Shown in pieces: positions 40,411 through 50,167 of a stretch of 50,422 bases of DNA. Numbering within the stretch: the stretch's first letter is position 1; every line of letters begins with the position of its first letter. The stretch is from Acidobacteriota bacterium (lineage in GTDB: Bacteria; Acidobacteriota; Blastocatellia; Pyrinomonadales; Pyrinomonadaceae), in assembly GCA_003222975.1 (NCBI GenBank), contig QHXN01000043.1, forward strand, positions 1 to 50,422. The letters run 5' to 3'. The notes below the pieces were generated by a model. The model made no database searches. It saw only the letters and a list, made by a program, of their open reading frames with translations, and was not told where the DNA came from. Position numbers and translations under genes: made by a program.

Positions 40411-41358
40411 TCACTCGAACACTTCGTCCCGCTTCTCGCCCGTCGCCAGGGCTTCGGTCGCGAGCATCGAGCGCAGGTCTGCGTCCGCCTGCGAGTGCGC
40501 GGCCTCGGCGAGCGTGCGCGCCACCTCCTCGCGCGTCCACTTGCGCTCGCCGGCGAGTATGGACTCGACGCGGCGTCGAATCTCTGCGTGCAGCCGCGTG
40601 AGCCTGCGGCTGGCCGTCGCCTCGTGCACGCCGAGCACCGCGCCCGCCTCCTTCAGACGCAGGCCGTCGAAGTAGTAGAGCTTGACGAGCAGCCGGTCTT
40701 CCGCGTCGAGGCCGTCGAGCGCGCGCGCGAGCGCTTCGGCGACGGCGCGCGCCGCGTCCCGTTCGGCCAGCGCGCTTTCCGGGTCGCGCGGCGCTACCGG
40801 CCTCCACCCGTCGCCCTCTTGAACCTCAGCCGCCGCGCGGTCGAACTCCGAAGCCTCCTCCGTCTGCACGAGCCGCGACGTGCGCCGGTGACGGTCAACC
40901 GCGAGCTGGCCGACGACGGCGCGCAGCCAGCCGCCCAGGCTCCCGCAGCCCGAATAGTAGGCGAGCTTGCCGGCGGGCCTGCCGTCCTCGCGCGCGCGCA
41001 GGCCATAGAGTTCCGCCCAGACCGACCCAGCCAACTCTTCGGCCTCCGACTCGCCCGCGCTCGACGCGCGCGCCGCCGAGAGCACGGTCGCGCGGTACTG
41101 CTCGATCAGCTCGTTCCACGCCGTCTCGTCGCCGCGCTCGCACGCGACGACCAGCAGCAGCTCGTCGGCGTGCAGCGCGTCAACGAACGCGTTCACCTCC
41201 TTCGCCGAGGCTTCGGGCCGGCGGCGCAGCAGGTACTTCTCGACCGTCGAGCGCACGCGCGCCGCGACCGCGCCGTCGTCGGGCGCACGCGCGCGGCCCG
41301 CGCGCGCCAGCAGGCGCTCCGCACCCTCCCTGATGAGTTGTTCGACGTTTGAAGGCAT
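40411..41358 (-). CDS. ECF-like sigma-70 family factor with N-terminal extension
   Basis: A 315-residue sigma factor. Region 2 lies at about 75-165 (ETAWNELIEQYRATVLSAA, then GSLGGWLRAVVGQLAVDRHRR), and region 4 at about 215-265 (DGLDAEDRLLVKLYYFDGL, then VHEATASRRLTRLHAEI). A 70-residue N-terminal extension and a 45-residue tail are unusual for ECF factors of about 190 residues. Its partner is the downstream zinc-finger anti-sigma gene. The target regulon is unknown. Confidence 0.85.
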   Translation of the reverse strand: MPSNVEQLIREGAERLLARAGRARAPDDGAVAARVRSTVEKYLLRRRPEASAKEVNAFVDALHADELLLVVACERGDETAWNELIEQYRATVLSAARASSAGESEAEELAGSVWAELYGLRAREDGRPAGKLAYYSGCGSLGGWLRAVVGQLAVDRHRRTSRLVQTEEASEFDRAAAEVQEGDGWRPVAPRDPESALAERDAARAVAEALARALDGLDAEDRLLVKLYYFDGLRLKEAGAVLGVHEATASRRLTRLHAEIRRRVESILAGERKWTREEVARTLAEAAHSQADADLRSMLATEALATGEKRDEVFE

Positions 41359-41459
41359 CCTCGGCCCCGACCGTCTCAGGGCTTCACCCGACCGCGCGCT
41401 ATGCTACCACGAACAGACGCGCGCCGACTCACAACTTCCGACTTTTGACACGCCGGGCG

Positions 41460-41549
41460 AAATGATGAATGATGAATGCGAAATGATGAATGATTAAGAA
41501 CCGGGCTGCTTTCAATTCATCATTCCGCATTCCGCATTCATCATTTCTC
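41460..41549. repeat. Heptamer inverted-repeat element, AATGATG family (copy 2)
   Basis: The left arm (41460-41499) reads AATGATG, AATGATG, AATGCGA, AATGATG, AATGATT. The right arm (about 41511-41549) is its approximate complement in TTCATCA/TTCCGCA units. It ends within 4 bases of the queE start codon. Confidence 0.82.
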
Positions 41550-41553
41550 TTTC

Positions 41554-42198
41554 ATGCTCCGCGTCACCGAAATCTTCCGCTCGATCCAGGGCGAGTCAAC
41601 GCACTCGGGCCGCCCGTGCGCGTTCGTGCGATTGACCGGCTGCCCGATGCGCTGCACTTGGTGCGACAGCGAGTACACGTTCACGGGCGGCGCTTCGCTT
41701 TCGGTCGAAGATGTGATGCGGCAGGTGCGCGCCTACGGTTGCCAGCTCGTCGAAGTGACGGGCGGCGAGCCGCTCGCGCAACGCGAGGCGTTCGAGCTGA
41801 TCCGCCGGCTGTGCGACGAGGGCTTTGAGGTTTTAATCGAGACCGGAGGGTACGTCTCGACCGAGGGCGTGGACGAGCGCGCCCGCGTCATCCTCGACGT
41901 GAAGTGCCCGGCGTCGGGCGAATCGGGGCGCAACCACTGGCCGAACCTTGAGCGCCTGCGCGCAGACCGCGACGAGGTGAAGTTCGTCGTTGCCGACCGC
42001 GCCGACTGGGAGTTCGCGAGGGAGATCATCGAGAGGTACGACCTCCAGCGCCGCGCGCTCGCCGTGCTCGTCTCGCCCGTGTGGGGCATGACGAATTTAA
42101 AAGAGTTGGCAGACTTGGTTTCGTCGAGCGGGCTGAACGTGAGAATGCAGTTGCAGCTCCACAAGTACATCTGGGGACCGGAGGAGCGCGGAGTCTGA
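41554..42198 (+). CDS. queE: 7-carboxy-7-deazaguanine synthase
   Basis: QueE is a radical-SAM enzyme that rearranges carboxytetrahydropterin to 7-carboxy-7-deazaguanine, on the way to queuosine in tRNA. The 214 residues include the cluster-binding CPMRCTWC (Cys30, Cys34, Cys37), the GGEPL SAM motif, and the N-terminal EIFRSIQGES typical of the family. ATG 41554 directly follows a heptamer-repeat arm with no Shine-Dalgarno. It is followed by queC across another repeat. QueD and QueF are not in the window. Confidence 0.94.
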   Translation: MLRVTEIFRSIQGESTHSGRPCAFVRLTGCPMRCTWCDSEYTFTGGASLSVEDVMRQVRAYGCQLVEVTGGEPLAQREAFELIRRLCDEGFEVLIETGGYVSTEGVDERARVILDVKCPASGESGRNHWPNLERLRADRDEVKFVVADRADWEFAREIIERYDLQRRALAVLVSPVWGMTNLKELADLVSSSGLNVRMQLQLHKYIWGPEERGV

Positions 42199-42203
42199 AG
42201 ACA

Positions 42204-42283
42204 AATGCGGAATGATGAGTGCTGAATGATGATTGAAAACCGGATGCGTTGAGCTTTTCATTCAGCACTCATCATTCCGCATT
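42204..42283. repeat. Heptamer inverted-repeat element, AATGATG family (copy 3)
   Basis: A perfect 26-bp core of inverted arms (42204-42229 and 42258-42283) encloses a 28-base spacer. Units read AATGCGG, AATGATG, AGTGCTG, AATGATG. The element begins about 5 bases after the queE stop, and outer imperfect units run to the queC start codon. Confidence 0.88.
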
Positions 42284-42296
42284 CATCATTTTCTTT

Positions 42297-43076
42297 ATGG
42301 GCGGATTCGACGAGAAAGCTTTCGACAGTCCGGCGGATGAGGTCGAAGAGTCGGTTGAGACAGGGCCTGCTGATAAGGCCGACTCATCACTCATCGCTCA
42401 TCACTCATCACTTGATTTAGCCGTCTGCCTCGTCTCCGGCGGGATGGACTCGTGCGTGACGGCAGGGATCGCGCGCGAGGAGAGCGGCGAGCTTGCCTTC
42501 CTGCACGTCTCCTACGGCCAGCGCACGGAGGCGCGCGAGCGGCGGGCGTTTCTTGAACTCGCGGACTTCTACGGCGTCCGGCGGCGGCTCGTCGTCTCGC
42601 TCGAACACCTGGCGCGCATCGGCGGCTCGTCTTTGACCGACCCCTCAATCCCCGTCGCGGAAGCAGACCTCGCCTCGCGCGAGATTCCGACGAGCTACGT
42701 GCCCTTCCGCAACGCGCACCTGCTCGCCGCGGCGACGAGCTGGTCGGAGGTGGTCGGCGCGCGCCGCATCTACATCGGCGCGGTGGCCGAAGACTCTTCG
42801 GGCTACCCGGACTGTCGGCCCGAATTCTACGAAGCCTTCCAGCGCGTCGTTGACGCGGGCACGCGACCGACGACGCACGTCGAGATACGGACGCCCGTCA
42901 TACACATGCGCAAGACCGAGATCGTCCGACGCGGCGTCGAACTGGGCGCGCCGCTTCAGTTGACGTGGTCTTGTTACCAAGCCGAGGAGAAGGCTTGCGG
43001 GCGCTGCGACTCGTGCGCGCTACGCTTGCGCGCCTTCCGCGAGGCGGGCATCGAAGACCCCATCGAGTACGCTTAA
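42297..43076 (+). CDS. queC: 7-cyano-7-deazaguanine synthase with heptamer-derived extension
   Basis: QueC converts 7-carboxy-7-deazaguanine to preQ0 using ATP and ammonia, the step after QueE. The 259-residue protein has the PP-loop SGGMDS (47-52) and the C-terminal zinc cysteines ([15 protein letters not shown]). QueC normally begins only a few residues before the PP-loop; here about 40 extra residues precede it. Part of this extension (about 29-39, [10 protein letters not shown]) is translated from a CTCATCA-type heptamer array at 42383-42410. ATG 42297 has no Shine-Dalgarno and follows a repeat arm. Confidence 0.92.
   Translation: MGGFDEKAFDSPADEVEESVETGPADKADSSLIAHHSSLDLAVCLVSGGMDSCVTAGIAREESGELAFLHVSYGQRTEARERRAFLELADFYGVRRRLVVSLEHLARIGGSSLTDPSIPVAEADLASREIPTSYVPFRNAHLLAAATSWSEVVGARRIYIGAVAEDSSGYPDCRPEFYEAFQRVVDAGTRPTTHVEIRTPVIHMRKTEIVRRGVELGAPLQLTWSCYQAEEKACGRCDSCALRLRAFREAGIEDPIEYA
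42383..42410. repeat. Heptamer array inside the queC coding sequence
   Basis: Four consecutive 7-base units, ACTCATC, ACTCATC, GCTCATC, ACTCATC, lie in frame within the extra N-terminal segment of QueC. The units are related to the inverted AATGATG/AGTGATG words of the adjacent intergenic element, but here there is no inverted partner. Confidence 0.75.
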
Positions 43077-43213
43077 AAGCTCGCAAATACCGCGGCTCTG
43101 CTGCTAAAATAGGGTGCGGAGACTGACAACTGACCGGGGCGCGCTCGCATCTTAAGCGCGGCCCCAAACCCCCGGAAGCGCCAGCAATCATCAGACTGTA
43201 GGAGACCACAGAC

Positions 43214-44521
43214 ATGCGTTTCAAACCACTACTTCACGCCTTCGCAGCCGCCGTCGTGCTGGCCGCTTGCGGCGTCATCGCCTCGGCGCAGGTGACGCAG
43301 ATCAACGGCAAGGTGACGCTGAAGCAGGCGGACGGGACAACAGTCCCGGTCGTCGGCGCGCAGATAGACATCTACCGCACGGACATCAAGTGGGAAGACC
43401 ACATCAAGACCAACAAGAAGGGCGAGTATATGCACGCCGGCATCCCCTTCGTCGGGACTTACGCCCTCGCCGTCAGCGCGCCCGGCGCGCGCCCGGCCTA
43501 CATCAGCGGCGTCCGCTTCTCTCAGAACCCGACCAACGACTTCCAGCTCGACCCAGGCGACGGCTCGCGCCTGACGCTCGACCAAATCAAGACCGCGGGG
43601 GCCACGGGCGGCAGCAAGTCCCCCGGCGGGGGCGCGCCCGCGGTGAGCAAGGAGGATAAGGCCAAGGCCGAGGAGGCGCAGCGGCAGATGGCCGAGGTCA
43701 ACAAGAAGAACGAAGAGATCACGAAGGGCAACGAGGTCGTCAACCGAACCTTCAAGGCCGGCAACGACGCTTTGAATGCGGGCCATCTCGACGAGGCCAT
43801 CGCGCAATACCAGGAGGGTCTCGCCGCGCGACCGGATGAGGCCGCGCTCCTGATTAATCTGTCCGAGGCTCTGCGCCGCCGCGGCGTCGAACGCTACAAC
43901 GCCGCGATCAAGTCGGCGGACGGCGACGCCAAGACGCAAGGCTTCGACGCGGCCAAGAAGGACTGGTCGGACGCGGCCACAGCCGCGGGCAAGGCCGTCG
44001 AACTCGTCAAGGCCGCCTCGCCCACCGGCGAGAACATCAACCAAGCCGCCTACGCGCAGAACCGGAACTCGGCCATCTCCTCCCGCGCCCTCGCCATGCG
44101 CCTCGTGGCGACGAAGGTTGACCAGACCAAGGCCGCGGAAGCGCTCGCCGCCAACCAGGAGATGATTAACGCCGAGACCGACCCGGCCAAGAAGGCGAAG
44201 GACAGGGGCGAGACTTTGCAGATGCTCTTCGACGCGGGCGCGACCGACTTGGCCGTCGCCGAGGCTCAGAAAGTGCTCGCCGAAAACCCGGACGATATTG
44301 ACGCGAACCGCATCATGGGCCTCGCGCTGTTCGCCTCCGGCGACAAGGCCAAGTTCCAGCAGGCCGCCAACTATCTCCAGCACTACGTTGACAAGGCCCC
44401 TGACACCGACCCTCTGAAAGCTTCGGCCAAGGAGTCGCTCGAATACCTGAAGACTGCGGAGAACGTTAAGCCCGAAAAGACCCAGCCGGCGCGCGGCACC
44501 GCCGGACGCAAGCACCCGTAG
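43214..44521 (+). CDS. Exported TPR protein with carboxypeptidase-regulatory-like domain
   Basis: A 435-residue protein with a signal peptide (1-25, ending ASAQ). A beta-sandwich carboxypeptidase-regulatory-like/Cna-B-type domain follows (about 26-115, INGKVTLKQADGTTVPVVGAQIDIYR). A lysine/glutamate-rich linker (about 140-175) precedes TPR-like helices (about 180-420, AGNDALNAGHLDEAIAQYQEGLAARPDEA). It probably scaffolds proteins in the periplasm or at the outer membrane. AGGAG lies 9 bases before ATG 43214. TAAAAT at 43105-43110 may be its -10 box. A strong terminator follows. Confidence 0.85.
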   Translation: MRFKPLLHAFAAAVVLAACGVIASAQVTQINGKVTLKQADGTTVPVVGAQIDIYRTDIKWEDHIKTNKKGEYMHAGIPFVGTYALAVSAPGARPAYISGVRFSQNPTNDFQLDPGDGSRLTLDQIKTAGATGGSKSPGGGAPAVSKEDKAKAEEAQRQMAEVNKKNEEITKGNEVVNRTFKAGNDALNAGHLDEAIAQYQEGLAARPDEAALLINLSEALRRRGVERYNAAIKSADGDAKTQGFDAAKKDWSDAATAAGKAVELVKAASPTGENINQAAYAQNRNSAISSRALAMRLVATKVDQTKAAEALAANQEMINAETDPAKKAKDRGETLQMLFDAGATDLAVAEAQKVLAENPDDIDANRIMGLALFASGDKAKFQQAANYLQHYVDKAPDTDPLKASAKESLEYLKTAENVKPEKTQPARGTAGRKHP

Positions 44522-44547
44522 GTTGCTCTGACACCTGAATCCTTCAG

Positions 44548-44584
44548 AAAAGCCGCGCCCGGAGGCAAACCGGGCGCGGCTTTT
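44548..44584 (+). terminator. Strong intrinsic terminator
   Basis: Perfect 15-bp arms (AAAAGCCGCGCCCGG at 44548-44562 and its complement at 44570-44584) enclose a 7-base loop and end in TTTT. It is 27 bases after the TPR gene stop and isolates it from the pilus operon. Confidence 0.93.
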
Positions 44585-44615
44585 AAATTCATTTCGCTCC
44601 CCCCGATTAACTCTC

Positions 44616-44644
44616 TTGACAGCCGCAAGTTTAAACAGTAACAT
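44616..44644 (+). promoter_or_regulatory. Sigma-70 promoter of the pil operon
   Basis: TTGACA (44616-44621), an exact 17-base spacer and TAACAT (44639-44644) make an almost consensus promoter directly after the preceding terminator and 127 bases before the pilB start. Transcription should begin near 44651. Confidence 0.8.
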
Positions 44645-44649
44645 GCATA

Positions 44650-44716
44650 AGGCAAACGATGTTAGCCACGTTTGCCTATTCGCCAACTGTGCGGTGCTGG
44701 CGAAACTCTTTTCGCC
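44650..44716 (+). promoter_or_regulatory. Two leader hairpins at the pilB transcription start
   Basis: AGGCAAACG (44650-44658) and CGTTTGCCT (44669-44677) form a perfect 9-bp inverted repeat right at the predicted start point. A second perfect stem GGCGAAA-4-TTTCGCC lies at 44699-44716. The first could be a repressor operator or a 5' mRNA hairpin; the second is probably a leader structure. No known riboswitch is recognised. Confidence 0.5.
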
Positions 44717-44770
44717 ACAGCCTAGCCGCCCCGCCTGTTTCGCAGTTCTTAACCACGGAACGCTCCAAAG

Positions 44771-46564
<1,794 letters not shown>

Positions 46565-46567
46565 ACA

Positions 46568-47404
46568 ATGAAGCGCATTCTCTACATCTCGCTCGTCGTC
46601 CTCGCGCTCGTCGCGGGCGGACTGCCCGTCACGCAGTCGCTCGCCAAGTGGAGCCGTCACGCAGCCGCCGGCCAGCACAGGCGACACCGCCGGCACTCGC
46701 GCGCGTGGTGGCGCAAGCACCGCGCACTCCTGCGCGCGCGCCGCGAGCGCTCCGAGCAGCGACAGCAACGACAACAGCAATCCGCGGCGTGCCAATCGGT
46801 CGCGCCCGTTCCCGCCCTGAACCTGCCGGGCACGCGCGCCTTAGTCATCAATGCCATGCCCCTGAACTTCAGCGCCGCCGCCGCCGGCACGGGCGTCGCA
46901 CGCGCCGCGCAGTTGCCCTTCGACTTCCAGGCGCCGCGCACCTGGACGCCCATGGGCAAAGCGCCCGCGGGCGTGGCGGCCTACAGCGTCAAGACCCCGG
47001 ACGGGCGGCAGGCGGGCGTGGCAATCGTCTCCCCCGTCTCTTTGTCAGCGTCCGACCTCGCAGCCGCGCCCGCGTCGGCACGCCGAAAGGCAATCGGCGG
47101 CCTGCCGGTCGCCGCGCTGCGGCGCACGGTCATTGACCGGATGGTGGCCGAGGGCGGCTGGGTCACGAACGACATGATCCGGGAGGTGCACGGGCGGCGC
47201 GTCTTCGTCGTCGCCGCCGAGACCGGCGCGCCGGGCGCGCCCGCGAAGACGTGGACTTTCTACTTCGTGGAGATTGACGGTCGCGTCTATAGCCTTGCGA
47301 CGACGACGCCCGTCGAGTTCGCCGAGCCGGTCGCCGCCGGCTCCGAGCAGTTAATGGCCTCGCTGCGGCCCGCCGGCAGCCGCAACATGGCTTCGCAGAA
47401 GTGA
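46568..47404 (+). CDS. Exported basic-linker protein inside the pil operon, unknown
   Basis: A 278-residue protein starting 3 bases after the pilB stop, so translation is probably coupled. It has a signal peptide (1-26), an arginine/histidine/glutamine-rich stretch (about 30-72), and a C-terminal domain (about 105-275) whose strand pattern (FDFQAPRTWTP, AGVAIVSP, RRVFVVAAE, WTFYFVEIDGRVYSLAT, then a final helix) recalls the PsbP/DcrB/Mog1-like fold. The position between the two motor ATPases is odd, because those are cytoplasmic and this protein is exported. It may be a periplasmic pilus accessory factor. No family is recognised with confidence. Confidence 0.75.
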   Translation: MKRILYISLVVLALVAGGLPVTQSLAKWSRHAAAGQHRRHRRHSRAWWRKHRALLRARRERSEQRQQRQQQSAACQSVAPVPALNLPGTRALVINAMPLNFSAAAAGTGVARAAQLPFDFQAPRTWTPMGKAPAGVAAYSVKTPDGRQAGVAIVSPVSLSASDLAAAPASARRKAIGGLPVAALRRTVIDRMVAEGGWVTNDMIREVHGRRVFVVAAETGAPGAPAKTWTFYFVEIDGRVYSLATTTPVEFAEPVAAGSEQLMASLRPAGSRNMASQK

Positions 47405-47505
47405 GGACAGCGCGCGGAAGGGTCGGAAGGCGAAAGACGACCGACCACCCGCCGCTAACAAAACGACTCTCAGCCGGAGGCGGCTGAGGGATACAAGGAA
47501 AGGCT

Positions 47506-48708
47506 ATGGCCGTTCAAGAACAGACGCAGGAAACGATCTCGCTCTCGGACTTGCTGAAGAAGCTCATCGAGGTGGGCGGCTCGGACTTACACCTGACGAC
47601 GAACACGCCGCCGCAGGTGCGCGTGGACGGGCACCTGCGCCCCATCGAGGGCGCGCGCACACTCACCTCCGCCGACACGAAGTCGCTCGCCTACAGCGTC
47701 TTGACGGACGCGCAGAAGCACCGCTTCGAGGAGGCGCTCGAACTCGACTTCTCCTTCGGCGTCCGCGGCCTCTCGCGCTTCCGCGCCAACCTCTTCAACC
47801 AGCGCGGCGCGGTCGGCGCGGTCTTCCGCGCGATACCTTACGAGATCAAGGACTTCAACGATCTGGGGCTGCCCGCGGTCGTCTCGCAGCTCTGCGACCG
47901 CCCGCGCGGCCTCATCCTCGTCACAGGCCCCACGGGTTCGGGCAAGTCAACGACGCTGGCCGCGATGCTCGACAAGGTCAACCGCGAGCGGCACGAGCAC
48001 ATCGTCACCATCGAAGACCCGATAGAGTTCCTGCACTCGCACAAGTCCTGCATCGTCAATCAGCGCGAGGTCGGCGCGGACACGCGCGGCTTTGCCGAGG
48101 CGCTCCGCACGGCGCTCCGCCAAGACCCGGACGTTGTGCTGGTCGGCGAGATGCGCGACCTCGAAACCATCGAGTCGGCGCTCCGCATCGCGGAGACCGG
48201 CCACCTCACCTTCGCCACGCTCCACACCAACTCGGCGGCGACGACGATCAACCGCGTCATTGACGTGTTCCCTTCGAGCCAGCAGTCGCAGATACGCGCG
48301 CAGCTCTCGATGGTCTTGGAGGGGATACTTTGCCAGACGCTTCTGCCGCGCGTGGACGGGCGCGGGCGCTGCATGGCGCTGGAGATCCTCGTGCCGAACC
48401 CGGCCATCCGCAACCTCATCCGCGAGGACAAGGTGCACCAGATTTACTCGATGATGCAGACCGGCCAGGGCAAGCACGGCATGCAGACCTTGAACCAGGC
48501 GCTCGCCACGCTCTACCACAAGCGCATCATCTCGATAGAGGTCGCGATGCAGCGCTCGTCGAACCCCGACGAGTTGCGCGAGCTGATCGAGCACGGCGCG
48601 GGCATCAACACCGGGGGCGGCGCGGGCAACCCGCCCGGCCAGCAGAAGCCGCACCCCTCGCCCTACTCACAACCCCGTCCCGTCGGCGTCCGGCCCGGCG
48701 CCAGGTGA
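47506..48708 (+). CDS. pilT: Type IV pilus retraction ATPase PilT
   Basis: PilT disassembles the pilus, powering twitching and DNA uptake. The 400-residue protein has a PAS-like N-terminal domain (about 10-105) and the ATPase core with Walker A GPTGSGKS (about 142-149), LVGEMRD, FATLHTNSA and the C-terminal AIRNLIRE motif (about 300-307) characteristic of retraction ATPases. A glycine/proline-rich tail ends the protein. AAGGAAAGG precedes ATG 47506. A small hairpin CTCAGCC-6-GGCTGAG (47469-47488) sits in the leader. Confidence 0.95.
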   Translation: MAVQEQTQETISLSDLLKKLIEVGGSDLHLTTNTPPQVRVDGHLRPIEGARTLTSADTKSLAYSVLTDAQKHRFEEALELDFSFGVRGLSRFRANLFNQRGAVGAVFRAIPYEIKDFNDLGLPAVVSQLCDRPRGLILVTGPTGSGKSTTLAAMLDKVNRERHEHIVTIEDPIEFLHSHKSCIVNQREVGADTRGFAEALRTALRQDPDVVLVGEMRDLETIESALRIAETGHLTFATLHTNSAATTINRVIDVFPSSQQSQIRAQLSMVLEGILCQTLLPRVDGRGRCMALEILVPNPAIRNLIREDKVHQIYSMMQTGQGKHGMQTLNQALATLYHKRIISIEVAMQRSSNPDELRELIEHGAGINTGGGAGNPPGQQKPHPSPYSQPRPVGVRPGAR

Positions 48709-48717
48709 AAAATTTTA

Positions 48718-48803
48718 GATTTTTGATTTGCGATTTTTGATTTGAACGATGCGGAGGCCGGCGGCGCTTTCAATCGCAAATCAAAAATCGCAAATCAAAA
48801 ATC
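48718..48803. repeat. Heptamer inverted-repeat element, GATTTTT family
   Basis: Perfect 27-bp arms (48718-48744 and 48777-48803) are made of GATTTTT, GATTTGC, GATTTTT, GATTTG in 7-base steps, with a GC-rich 32-base spacer. It lies between pilT and pilC. It is very AT-rich against a GC-rich background. The pilC ribosome site AAGGAG lies just beyond it. Confidence 0.9.
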
Positions 48804-48821
48804 CCTCCGAAGGAGTAGTTC

Positions 48822-50057
48822 ATGCCCACTTACGTCTTCAAAGGTAGAAACCGTCTCGGCGAGGTGATCGTCGGCGAGCGCCCGGCTGACAGCCGCGAGG
48901 TGCTGCGCCAACTCCTCCGCCGCGAGCAGGTGATGCTCACCTCCGTCAAGGAGAAGGGGCGCGAGATCGCGGTGCCGAAGATCGGCGGCGGGCGCAAGAA
49001 GGTCAAGGCCAAAGAGCTGGCGATATTCACGCGCCAGTTCTCGGTGATGATTGACGCGGGCCTGCCGCTCGTGCAGTGCCTGGAGATACTCGCGCAGCAG
49101 CAGGACAGCAAGAACTTCGCGATGGTCTTGACGCAGACGCGCCAGGACGTTGAGGAAGGCTCGACGCTGGCGGCGGCCATGGCACGCCACCCCAAAGTCT
49201 TCGACCAGCTCTTCGTCAACATGGTCGAGGCCGGCGAGGCGGGCGGCATCCTCGACCTCATCCTCCAGCGCCTGTCAACCTACATCGAGAAGATCGTCAA
49301 GCTGCGCCGCGACGTGGTCTCGGCGATGATCTATCCGGCGGCGGTCGTCGTCATCGCGATTGCCGTCGTTGCGGTCATCATGGTCTTCGTCATCCCCTCT
49401 TTCCAGAGCATCTTCACGGGCCTGCTCGGCCCCGGCGAGCTGCTCCCGCTCCCCACGCGCATCGTCGTCGGCATCAGCGACTTCCTCGCCGGCATCGGCG
49501 GCCTCGTCATCCTCGGCGTCATCGTCGCCGCCGTGATCGGCATCCGCTCCTACTACAAGACGCCGAAGGGCCAACGCATGCTCGACGGGCTGATGCTGAA
49601 GATTCCGATCTTCGGGATGATCCTGCGCAAGATCGCCGTCGCGAGGTTTTCGCGCACGCTCTCCACGCTCCTCTCTTCGGGCGTGCCCATCCTCCAGTCG
49701 CTCGACATCACGGCGCGCACCGCCGGCAACGTCATCCTCGAAGAGGCCATCGGCAAGATACGCATCGGGGTGGAGCGCGGCGAATCGGTCGTCGAGCCGC
49801 TGCGCGCCACCGACATCTTCCCCAACATGGTCGCGCAGATGGTCGGCATCGGCGAGCAGACGGGCGCTCTGGACGCCATGCTCGGCAAGATCGCCGACTT
49901 CTACGAGCAGGAGGTGGACTCGGCCATCGCCAGCCTCCTGACGCTCATCGAGCCGGTCATGATCGGCTTCCTCGGCGTCACCATCGGCTCCATCGTCATC
50001 GCCATGTACCTCCCGCTCTTCACGCTCATCGGCAAGATGGCGAACGGCGGCCACTGA
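48822..50057 (+). CDS. pilC: Type IV pilus inner-membrane platform protein PilC
   Basis: PilC is the membrane anchor on which PilB and PilT act. The 411 residues have an N-terminal segment (TYVFKGRNRLGEVIVGER) and two GspF domains (about 70-190 and 275-395), with membrane helices at about 172-195, 218-240 and 378-405. The length and GspF signatures (LAIFTRQFSVMIDAGLPLV and FSRTLSTLLSSGVPIL) match the family. AAGGAG lies 9-10 bases before ATG 48822. It ends the pil operon; insertion-sequence-like repeats begin 16 bases after the stop. Confidence 0.95.
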   Translation: MPTYVFKGRNRLGEVIVGERPADSREVLRQLLRREQVMLTSVKEKGREIAVPKIGGGRKKVKAKELAIFTRQFSVMIDAGLPLVQCLEILAQQQDSKNFAMVLTQTRQDVEEGSTLAAAMARHPKVFDQLFVNMVEAGEAGGILDLILQRLSTYIEKIVKLRRDVVSAMIYPAAVVVIAIAVVAVIMVFVIPSFQSIFTGLLGPGELLPLPTRIVVGISDFLAGIGGLVILGVIVAAVIGIRSYYKTPKGQRMLDGLMLKIPIFGMILRKIAVARFSRTLSTLLSSGVPILQSLDITARTAGNVILEEAIGKIRIGVERGESVVEPLRATDIFPNMVAQMVGIGEQTGALDAMLGKIADFYEQEVDSAIASLLTLIEPVMIGFLGVTIGSIVIAMYLPLFTLIGKMANGGH

Positions 50058-50072
50058 CCTGACGGTCAACCA

Positions 50073-50128
50073 TAACTTTCCGTTTGGGTCAGTCGTAATC
50101 TTCCGTTTGGGTCACCCATAATTTTCCG
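50073..50128. mobile_element. 23-bp-spaced repeats resembling an IS21-type end
   Basis: TAACTTTCCGTTTGGGTCA (50073-50091) recurs with two changes at 50096-50114, and its first ten bases recur as TAATTTTCCG at 50119-50128, always 23 bases apart. Multiple short repeats at the tip are typical of IS21-family transposase-binding ends. No transposase gene is inside the window, so the family is a suggestion. Confidence 0.45.
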
Positions 50129-50167
50129 TCGCCCGTAATCCTTGGATTTAAAGGATTATGGGCGACG
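50127..50167. repeat. 17-bp inverted repeat at the window end
   Basis: The arms 50127-50143 and 50151-50167 pair at 16 of 17 positions around a 7-base loop. The stem starts with CGTCGCCC and includes TAATCCTT. It could be part of a mobile element, or a terminator for the pil operon (CTTCTTTT follows). Confidence 0.6.

Noticed and set aside
41359..41553. PreQ1 riboswitch ahead of queE
   Set aside because: The leader consists of the heptamer element and no preQ1 aptamer core or pseudoknot pattern is visible.
41460..42296. CRISPR-like or attC-like arrays at the AATGATG elements
   Set aside because: The words are contiguous 7-mers in inverted arms, not repeat-spacer units, and there is no integrase core site.
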